Positions 1 through 5,150 of a stretch of 10,170 nt of DNA are shown here, one piece after another. The stretch's first letter is position 1. Every line of letters starts with the position of its first letter. Where the stretch lies: positions 1 through 10,170 of the forward strand of contig JADHUQ010000077.1 of NCBI GenBank assembly GCA_016784425.1. The letters are read 5' to 3'. The stretch comes from Candidatus Delongbacteria bacterium (lineage in GTDB: Bacteria; CAIWAD01; BS150m-G50). The position numbers and the translations under genes are program-made. The notes beneath the pieces were generated by a model. It searched no databases, was not told where the DNA came from, and saw only the letters and a list, made by a program, of their open reading frames with translations.

Positions 1-40
1 CCCCGGATCAGGTCTGAATACATAAGTGGAGACATCAGAT

Positions 41-547
41 ATGGAAATTCAACAAACTACCAAATTGTTCGCCCTGTTCGCGGAGTATCCCGAGCTTGAG
101 GAGAAGGTGATGCAGATGGCACCGGTCTTTCGCAATCTGAAAAACCCGGTACTCCGCCGGACGGTAGGCAAGTTGGCGACTGTGGAAAAAGTGGCCCTGA
201 TCGGTAAGCTGGATCCGGGGACCTTCCTGAACACATTACGCCGGGAAGCTGGTCTGCCACCTGTTGAGGAACTGCCGGAAATGGAGGTGATCACACCTTC
301 TGATGCGCCGACATGGGCAGCGGGTGAGCCGATCCAGGTTGTCAATGGCACTGCTATGCTGGAGACAGGGGTGCATCCCCTCGGACTGATCAATCAACTG
401 TTACAGGAGGCTGTCCCGGGAGAATTCATCCTGCTGCAGACCAATTTCGCGCCGTTGCCGCTGATAGAGGCGATGGAGAAACAGGAATATCAGGTCTTTC
501 ATGCTGAGGACGCAGGGGAGCATCTGACCTATGTCCGCAAGGGATAG
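41..547 (+). CDS. DUF1858 / DUF2249-like two-domain protein
   Basis: Predicted 168-residue soluble protein of unknown biochemical role. Residues about 5-70 form a helical DUF1858-type domain (leucine-rich, ending near RREAGL); after an acidic linker, residues about 98-168 resemble DUF2249, with the pattern MLETGVHPLGLI, a hydrophobic strand and FAPLPLIEAM. In other anaerobes these domains occur together, or with hemerythrin/ScdA-like proteins linked to nitrosative stress or iron-sulfur repair; that link is family knowledge and not shown here. I chose the ATG at 41 because GGAGA at 28-32 sits 8 bases upstream; an in-frame GTG at 26 would place the Shine-Dalgarno inside the gene. No signal peptide, membrane segment or conserved Cys pair is visible. 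Its stop lies 9 bp from the stop of the convergent pta gene. Any upstream operon partner is outside the window. Confidence 0.82.
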   Translation: MEIQQTTKLFALFAEYPELEEKVMQMAPVFRNLKNPVLRRTVGKLATVEKVALIGKLDPGTFLNTLRREAGLPPVEELPEMEVITPSDAPTWAAGEPIQVVNGTAMLETGVHPLGLINQLLQEAVPGEFILLQTNFAPLPLIEAMEKQEYQVFHAEDAGEHLTYVRKG

Positions 548-556
548 TATAACTGG

Positions 557-1534
557 TCAGCCGGCAAGTAGAGCGGCTATCGCGGTTACATGCATGATAT
601 CTTGTGCTACAGCGCCACGAGAGAGATCGAGCAGCGGCTTACGCAGTCCCTGAATCAACGGTCCCAGCGCCTCCGCGCCAGCCAGCCGCTGGGTGATTTT
701 GTAAGCGATGTTGCCGGCATTAAGGTCGGGAAAGATGAAGACATTTGCCCGCCCCTGCAGTATGCCTTGTGGTGCTTTGCTTTGAGCGATCGCCGGCACC
801 ACTGCCGCGTCAAACTGCAACTCGCCATCCACAATCAGTTCCGGGAAACGCTCCCTGGTTAATCGAACTGCGGTTTGCATTTTTTCCACCAGGGGATGAT
901 CGGCACTACCGTAGGTTGAAAAGGAGAGAAAAGCTGCGCGCGGTTCGGTCTGGGTCAATGCCTGGTGCGTATCACAGGTTGCCCGGCAGATACTGGGCAG
1001 CTGCCCCGCCTCCGGGTCCGGAATGACCCCGCAGTCAGCATAGGTGTATCCCCGCCCGTCAGGCAGGATCATCAGGAAAGAACTGGATACAACCTCCAGC
1101 CCCTCCTTCATCCCCAGACAATAAAGCCCTGCCCGGATAACTTCCGGGGTGGTGTTTACCGCACCGGCCACAGCACCGTCCGCCCGGTCGGTGGCCACCA
1201 TGAGGGCGCCGAAATAGAGCGGATCCTGCGCCAGTTCCCTGGCCTGTTCCAGAGTCATTCCCTTCAGGCGGCGGCGGTTGAACAGGTAGCGGGCAAAATC
1301 ATCACTCCATTCAGAGCGAGTCGGATCGATAACTTCACGGCCAGAAAGCTGTAACCCTTCCCCGGCTGCCAGCTCCCTGATGCGGGCTTCATTACCCAGC
1401 AGGGTGAAGCGGGCGATATTACCTTCCCGAATCAGGCGGGCAGCGGCGATCGTGCGTCGATCCTCCCCCTCCGGCAACACTATATGTCTTTGCAGGAGGG
1501 CGGCTCTGTTCCTGATTTCCTGCAGTATACTCAT
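557..1534 (-). CDS. pta: phosphate acetyltransferase (short form)
   Basis: Interconverts acetyl-CoA plus phosphate and acetyl phosphate plus CoA in the cytoplasm (EC 2.3.1.8), normally together with acetate kinase. The 325-residue product has the length of the short Pta class, which lacks the N-terminal regulatory domains of the roughly 700-aa enterobacterial enzyme. Family signatures are clear: HIVLPEGEDRRT near the N terminus, then SFSTYGSA, DGELQFDAA, ANVFIFPDLNAGNIAYK and DLSRGA toward the C terminus. The start at 1534 (MSILQEIRNR) is preceded by AGAGGAG at a good distance, so the 11-residue upstream extension in the same frame is not used. coaD lies 48 bp upstream on the same strand and the two are probably co-transcribed. 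No ackA is visible, so the acetate kinase partner must be elsewhere. The phosphobutyryltransferase relatives are less likely given the strong Pta C-terminal signature. Confidence 0.96.
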   Translation of the reverse strand: MSILQEIRNRAALLQRHIVLPEGEDRRTIAAARLIREGNIARFTLLGNEARIRELAAGEGLQLSGREVIDPTRSEWSDDFARYLFNRRRLKGMTLEQARELAQDPLYFGALMVATDRADGAVAGAVNTTPEVIRAGLYCLGMKEGLEVVSSSFLMILPDGRGYTYADCGVIPDPEAGQLPSICRATCDTHQALTQTEPRAAFLSFSTYGSADHPLVEKMQTAVRLTRERFPELIVDGELQFDAAVVPAIAQSKAPQGILQGRANVFIFPDLNAGNIAYKITQRLAGAEALGPLIQGLRKPLLDLSRGAVAQDIMHVTAIAALLAG

Positions 1535-1582
1535 CAGATATCTCCTCTGCGCTGTAATCCTGGCCACAACCTTTGATTGGCA

Positions 1583-2065
1583 CTACCTGGCGAATTTCCG
1601 GTAGAGGCTCTCCGCAACAAATTTTGGTACAAACTCATCCAGCTGAGCGTGCAGCTTTCCCAGTTCTCTGACAATACTGGCACTCAGATAGATATACTTC
1701 TCGTTTGGTGTCAGGAAGACGGTCTCCAGACAGGGGTACAGTTTGCGATTGGTAAGCGCCATCTGGAATTCGATATCGAAATCGGAAATCATCCTCAACC
1801 CACGCACCACCACCTGCACCTGGTTGGCACGGGCATATTCGGTCAACAAACCACTCAGCTCCTTTACCACGACATTATCGATCTCCGCCACCGCCTGTCT
1901 TGCCAGCGCTATCCGATCTTCCAGACTGAAGAGCGTATCTTTACTGGTATAGGCGGCCACCAGTATCTCCACCTGTCCAAACAGGGTGGCAGCCCGTTTG
2001 ATGATGTCGATATGGCCAAAGGTAATCGGATCGAAGGTTCCGGGATAGATAGCTTTCACACTCAT
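1583..2065 (-). CDS. coaD: phosphopantetheine adenylyltransferase (PPAT)
   Basis: Catalyses transfer of AMP from ATP to 4'-phosphopantetheine, giving dephospho-CoA: the penultimate step of CoA synthesis (EC 2.7.7.3), in the cytoplasm as a hexamer. The 160 residues match the usual length. Visible motifs are the nucleotidyltransferase TxGH box (T15-F-G-H18, in GTFDPITFGH), the R88-G-L-R91 substrate and ATP-binding segment (VVRGLRMISDFDIE), and the C-terminal ISSS-like segment written here YLSASIVRE (residues 127-133 region). AAAGGAA lies 6 bases before the ATG. coaD leads a two-gene minus-strand unit with pta, joining CoA supply and acetyl-CoA use; in many proteobacteria coaD instead follows rsmD, which is not present here. 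A sigma70-like promoter lies about 50-75 bases upstream of the start. Confidence 0.97.
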   Translation of the reverse strand: MSVKAIYPGTFDPITFGHIDIIKRAATLFGQVEILVAAYTSKDTLFSLEDRIALARQAVAEIDNVVVKELSGLLTEYARANQVQVVVRGLRMISDFDIEFQMALTNRKLYPCLETVFLTPNEKYIYLSASIVRELGKLHAQLDEFVPKFVAESLYRKFAR

Positions 2066-2113
2066 GCAAGTTCCTTTCTTACTAATCAGCTGCAGTGCGC
2101 CGTCAGCCCTGAA

Positions 2114-2142
2114 ATTCTACTCAGCTCCCCCCGCATAGTCAA
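2114..2142 (-). promoter_or_regulatory. sigma70-like promoter for coaD-pta
   Basis: On the minus strand TTGACT (2142-2137) and TAGAAT (2119-2114) are separated by exactly 17 bases, close to the -35/-10 consensus. Transcription would start near 2107, leaving a leader of about 40 bases before the coaD start at 2065. Seen by eye only; no operator is obvious around it. Confidence 0.6.
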
Positions 2143-2211
2143 GCTTTGCCCACCATAGGGAAGGTGACTGCCACGAAAGGGGCCAAAGACAACGAGTTTC
2201 AGGGATACTAT

Positions 2212-2475
2212 AGTATTTCCCAGTTAAGCTGACCGTTTGAGGTAGTGCATTTCGGGAAACACTATTATTTGCGCGGCTTTGGTTAGTTGCTGCTACAACG
2301 AAGCAAGACGCGGTATAAGTGATGCCGCAGTCTCCATTATATACCGATGCTCAAAGAGAATGTTCTCTTGGACAGATCGAAGAAGCATCGGTTTATAGTA
2401 TTGCTGACAATGGCTATGGCAGTTTCGGTCGTTTATTTGTAGCAATACTATAAACTGACATTTCAGGTGAGCATC
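2212..2475. repeat. complex repeat, copy A (long form)
   Basis: Three blocks are shared, in the same order and orientation, with copy B at 3359-3463. Block 1 (2212-2266) matches 53 of 55 bases, block 2 (2319-2338) 19 of 20, and block 3 (2457-2475) 18 of 19. Copy A carries 52 extra bases between blocks 1 and 2 where B has 3, and 118 bases between blocks 2 and 3 where B has 8. Block 1 is bounded by inverted repeats AGTATTTCCC (2212-2221) and GGGAAACACT (2254-2263), 9 of 10 paired. The form suggests a non-autonomous element or a decayed insertion-sequence remnant; no transposase is present. Confidence 0.8.
2391..2455. repeat. 15-bp perfect inverted repeat inside copy A
   Basis: GTTTATAGTATTGCT at 2391-2405 is the exact reverse complement of 2441-2455, with a 35-base loop. 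A second, overlapping 9-bp inverted repeat pairs ACCGATGCT (2343-2351) with 2384-2392. Both lie in the segment absent from copy B, so this part may be a nested palindromic insertion or the portion lost from B. It could also fold as RNA. Confidence 0.75.
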
Positions 2476-2504
2476 ACTATATTTCTGCAGTCGGGAGGAG
2501 CAAA

Positions 2505-2527
2505 AGAGCCCCCACGAGGGGGGCTCT
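2505..2527 (-). terminator. rho-independent terminator of the HTH gene
   Basis: AGAGCCCCC (2505-2513) pairs perfectly with GGGGGCTCT (2519-2527) around a 5-base loop. Read on the minus strand the 9-bp GC-rich stem is followed by TTTTG, the layout of an intrinsic terminator, 64 bases beyond the stop of the HTH gene at 2592. The U tract is short but the stem is strong. Confidence 0.75.
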
Positions 2528-2532
2528 AACAA

Positions 2533-2559
2533 TACTCTCATGAATAAACCACGAGAGTA
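2533..2559 (-). repeat. hairpin in 3' untranslated region of the HTH gene
   Basis: TACTCTCATG (2533-2542) and CACGAGAGTA (2550-2559) form a 10-bp stem with one mismatch on the plus strand that becomes a G-U pair in the minus-strand transcript. It lies between the HTH stop and the main terminator and may stabilise the transcript end or act as a second terminator stem; it has no U tract of its own. Confidence 0.5.
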
Positions 2560-2591
2560 CAGGGGGGTTGTTCAAGCAAAAGCCTGGAAGA

Positions 2592-2969
2592 CTAGTCGAG
2601 CAGTCTCTCGGTGGTGGCCTCAGACTCAATTACGCGCTGTACGAATTCGTTCAAGGTGACCAGGTCCTCAACATTAAGATCGGACAGGTCACGGATCATT
2701 TTGCGGATAATAACGATCTTGACTTCGTTCATACGTAAAATCCGTTTGATATCCTCAGTCTGGATTGCCTCGGGCGTGATTTTGATAAACAGCAGAGATG
2801 ATATCAGTTCAGATATCACTTCGATCGACTGGCGATAGGGTTTACGGCCTGCCAACCACATCGACACGGTTGCTTTTGATACACCACACATTTTAGCTAC
2901 GTACGCTTTCGTGATTCCCAGGTTCTTAAAAACGTATTTAAGATTTTCAATGAAGATTGTTGTTTCCAT
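2592..2969 (-). CDS. XRE-like helix-turn-helix DNA-binding protein
   Basis: Predicted 125-residue DNA-binding regulator of unknown target. Residues about 8-60 form an XRE/Cro-like helix-turn-helix: the first helix and turn are in LGITKAYVAKMCGVSK (17-32), the recognition helix in SKATVSMWLAGRKPYRQ (31-47). The C-terminal half is helical and charged (MIRDLSDLNVEDLVTLNEFV at 91-110) and could mediate dimerisation. The ATG at 2969 follows an AAAGGAAGG Shine-Dalgarno; a 25-residue upstream extension in frame is rejected. The gene has its own promoter and terminator and no partner gene, so a toxin-antitoxin pair is not supported. Its AT-rich codons, the AT-rich upstream region and the flanking repeats A and B suggest acquisition by transfer. 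It could be a phage-type repressor remnant. Confidence 0.8.
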   Translation of the reverse strand: METTIFIENLKYVFKNLGITKAYVAKMCGVSKATVSMWLAGRKPYRQSIEVISELISSLLFIKITPEAIQTEDIKRILRMNEVKIVIIRKMIRDLSDLNVEDLVTLNEFVQRVIESEATTERLLD

Positions 2970-3015
2970 TGAGTCCTTCCTTTCAATCCTACATAGTTTC
3001 ACATTTTTTGCTGAT

Positions 3016-3044
3016 ATAATATATTGTATACTCAGTATCTTCAA
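3016..3044 (-). promoter_or_regulatory. promoter with embedded operator-like dyad for the HTH gene
   Basis: On the minus strand TTGAAG (3044-3039) and TATTAT (3021-3016) are 17 bases apart, giving a leader of about 40 bases before the ATG at 2969. The spacer contains a perfect 5-1-5 dyad, ATACTCAGTAT, at 3028-3038. A dyad between the -35 and -10 boxes is a common place for repressor binding, so autoregulation by the HTH protein is a reasonable inference. Confidence 0.55.
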
Positions 3045-3734
3045 ATTCAGACAAGTTTATGTTACAAAAGTCATCTTGCGGATACAACTATTTTCTTTCA
3101 GCTCTGTAATAAATAGAAAATCCTGACCTCTTCGCGGCTTTAATATTGTGTAGCTGTTATACCTGGTTGAGCAGACCGAATATCTATTTCAGGATATCTA
3201 TTGCGACTGCCCTCCCGTTATGGCAGCAATAGCAAGGTTCATCTTGTGAGCCAATAGCTACTTATTCGTTAATTTACTACAGCACCGTTACCCGTTCATC
3301 AGGGCAGGATTATTGTATTTATAAGCTCGTTTCTGAAGTCAACGTTTCCGGTACTTAAAGTATTTCCCAGTTGAGCTGACCGTTTGAGGTAGTGCATTTC
3401 GGGAAATACTATTTACGTGATGCCGCTGTCTCCATTCTAAAACGGACATTTCAGGTGAGTATCTCTTCAGCTGAAGGCGCGAAGGCTGCGTGATAACAGC
3501 TTTGACGATCAACCGAAGTGAGGTTGGTACCGGTGCGGAGAGACCTGTCACCCGGAATAGATGTTCATTTACTGAACCATTACTCACCGCAGAATCAGGG
3601 TGTTTTTGGTGGCTATTCGCCGGGCTGCTTAGTATTCTGTTGCCGGCACCCTTCTGAGAGACCGGCCGCATCAACGGTTGCGGTTTTTAAATCTGAACAA
3701 TCAGCTTGTTTTCTGGAGATCAACCGGAGATAGT
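3045..3734. other. long intergenic region with repeat B, no supported gene
   Basis: About 690 bases lie between the HTH promoter and the phosphomannomutase start. 3045-3358 is AT-rich and shows only a weak bulged hairpin (CTGCC at 3207-3211 with GGCAG at 3222-3226). Repeat B fills 3359-3463 and ends near a 12-bp perfect palindrome, CTTCAGCTGAAG (3465-3476). From 3477 to 3734 composition returns toward that of the genes, without a recognisable product in any frame. A weak stem CCGCA/TGCGG followed by TTTTT lies near 3668-3690. No tRNA or known regulatory RNA is recognised. Confidence 0.65.
3359..3463. repeat. complex repeat, copy B (short form)
   Basis: Shorter relative of copy A. Block 1 is 3359-3413, block 2 is 3417-3436 and block 3 is 3445-3463. 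Block 1 is bounded by a perfect 10-bp inverted repeat, AGTATTTCCC (3359-3368) and GGGAAATACT (3401-3410). Weaker similarity to copy A seems to extend about 20 bases further left (AACG..TTTC). The two copies lie in direct orientation about 1.15 kb apart, with the HTH gene between them. Confidence 0.8.
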
Positions 3735-5075
3735 ATGTCAATTTTCAAAGCATATGATATTCGTGGAATTGTACCGACCGAACTTGACGCAGAGAAGAGT
3801 TATGATATCGCCCGCGCGGCGGCAGAGTACTTCGCTGCCCGGAACATGGTGGTCGGAACCGATGTTCGCGATTCCCGGGATCTGCTTTTTACAGCTTTTA
3901 CCGAGGGGTTGCGAGATTCCGGTGTTGATACCCTAAGTATCGGCACTGTTTCCACCCCGATCCTCTACTACACAACCGCGGTGGAAAACTACGATGCCGG
4001 CGTCATGATAACCGCCTCACATAACCCACGCGAGTATAACGGATTCAAATTCTGCCGACGTGGCGCGGTACCGGTTCCCTCCGATGAACTTCAGGAGATA
4101 AAGCGTTTAACAGAGGCGCGCCAATTTTCCAGCTCCACTCGAGGGTCCCTTACAACTCACGATCCTCTACCTGCCTACCGGCAGCATATTTACAAATTTG
4201 CCCGGTTTGAACAGAGTCATAAAATTGTCGTCGACACTGCTAACGCGGTCTGTGGGTCATACCTGATGGACCTCTACTCCGATCTCCCGCTCGATATCGT
4301 ACCACTCTATTTTGAAGTGGACAGCCAGTTCCCCAATCATGCTCCCAATCCGCTGCTGGAGGAAAACCTGGTCGATATCAAGCAGAAGGTAGTTGCCAGC
4401 GGTGCAGAACTGGGCGCTGCCCTCGACGGTGACGGTGATCGTGTTATATTTATCGACGAGTCGGGTGAAACCGTTCCAGGGGATTTCACTACCATACTGC
4501 TGGCGCAGGCGTTGCACGATCTGGGTGAACGGGATTTCAACGTCCTGATTGACTGCCGCTCCTCCCGTGTCATGGAGGAGATCTTCAGCGAGTATGGAAT
4601 CAGCACCACCCGCAGCCGGGTTGGACACACATTCATCAAGAAAACCATGCGCAGCAACAACTCTCTCTGCGGTGGCGAGTTATCGGGGCACTACTATTTC
4701 CGGGACAGTTACTTCACTGAGAATGCTGACATTGCGCTCTTCCTTATCCTGCAGTTGATGGAACGGAAGGGAAAACCGCTTTCAGAACTGGTTGCCCCCC
4801 TGAAAAAATACAGGCAGAGCGGTGAGCTCAATTTCGTTGTCGATGATGTGCCACGGGTGTTGAAGGAGATCGAGACTCGTTTTGCTGATGCCGATCAGGA
4901 GTGGATAGATGGACTGACCATTAACTATCCGGATTGGTGGTGCAATATCCGGCCGTCGAACACCGAGCCGGTTCTAAGATTGAATCTGGAAGCTGCTGAC
5001 AGCACTCTGCTTCAGGAGAAACTGGGATTGATCAGCCAGTTGATACAACCGCAGGGATCCGGCAGCGAGGATTGA
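3735..5075 (+). CDS. phosphomannomutase / phosphoglucomutase (AlgC/ManB type)
   Basis: Cytoplasmic alpha-D-phosphohexomutase interconverting mannose-6-P and mannose-1-P, and probably glucose-6-P and glucose-1-P, feeding nucleotide sugars for polysaccharide and LPS synthesis. The 446 residues match the family's roughly 450-460. All four active-site segments are intact: the phosphoserine loop TASHNP with S95, the Mg-binding loop DGDGDR at 231-236, the sugar-binding loop GGELSGH at 313-319, and the phosphate-binding loop RPSNTEP at 406-412. The N-terminal FKAYDIRG is also typical. The ATG at 3735 is preceded by GGAG at 3726-3729; an in-frame upstream extension to 3678 is rejected. The gene stands alone after a long intergenic stretch and ends at a strong terminator. 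Substrate preference (algC, manB/cpsG or pgm) cannot be fixed from sequence by eye. Confidence 0.95.
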   Translation: MSIFKAYDIRGIVPTELDAEKSYDIARAAAEYFAARNMVVGTDVRDSRDLLFTAFTEGLRDSGVDTLSIGTVSTPILYYTTAVENYDAGVMITASHNPREYNGFKFCRRGAVPVPSDELQEIKRLTEARQFSSSTRGSLTTHDPLPAYRQHIYKFARFEQSHKIVVDTANAVCGSYLMDLYSDLPLDIVPLYFEVDSQFPNHAPNPLLEENLVDIKQKVVASGAELGAALDGDGDRVIFIDESGETVPGDFTTILLAQALHDLGERDFNVLIDCRSSRVMEEIFSEYGISTTRSRVGHTFIKKTMRSNNSLCGGELSGHYYFRDSYFTENADIALFLILQLMERKGKPLSELVAPLKKYRQSGELNFVVDDVPRVLKEIETRFADADQEWIDGLTINYPDWWCNIRPSNTEPVLRLNLEAADSTLLQEKLGLISQLIQPQGSGSED

Positions 5076-5108
5076 GGTTACCAGGAACGCCCTGCAGAGG
5101 ATACATAA

Positions 5109-5134
5109 AAAAAGCCCGCAGCAGCGGGCTTTTT
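5109..5134. terminator. bidirectional rho-independent terminator
   Basis: AAAAAGCCCGC (5109-5119) pairs perfectly with GCGGGCTTTTT (5124-5134) around a 4-base AGCA loop. It has a U tract in both directions and lies between two convergent genes: the phosphohexomutase ending at 5075 and the selenoprotein gene whose stop is at 5151. Confidence 0.93.
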
Positions 5135-5150
5135 AAGTCTGTGGAATATA

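Larger units (their letters stand above)
2143..2591. other. non-coding, repeat-rich intergenic region
   Basis: No supported gene. The stretch holds repeat A (2212-2475), several inverted repeats and the terminator of the minus-strand HTH gene. A 12-bp perfect palindrome, ATACTATAGTAT, sits at 2205-2216 at the left edge of repeat A. An 82-codon minus-strand reading frame across 2293-2541 runs through the terminator hairpin and the repeat, resembles nothing I recognise, and is not credible as a gene. AT content and structure differ clearly from the flanking coaD-pta genes. Confidence 0.7.

Noticed and set aside
1577..2158. 193-aa plus-strand reading frame opposite coaD
   Set aside because: It is the antisense of coaD, which has full catalytic motifs and a Shine-Dalgarno.
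2293..2541. 82-aa minus-strand reading frame
   Set aside because: It crosses the terminator hairpin and repeat A, has no recognisable domain, and is not preserved in copy B.
2592..3044. HTH gene as half of a toxin-antitoxin pair
   Set aside because: No adjacent partner gene on either side; only repeats and non-coding DNA.
3339..3674. 111-aa minus-strand reading frame over repeat B
   Set aside because: Composition is not protein-like, it runs through the inverted repeats, and there is no recognised family.
3665..3690. Terminator CCGCA/TGCGG followed by TTTTT before the phosphohexomutase
   Set aside because: Only a 5-bp stem with an 8-base loop and no upstream gene to end; too weak to list.
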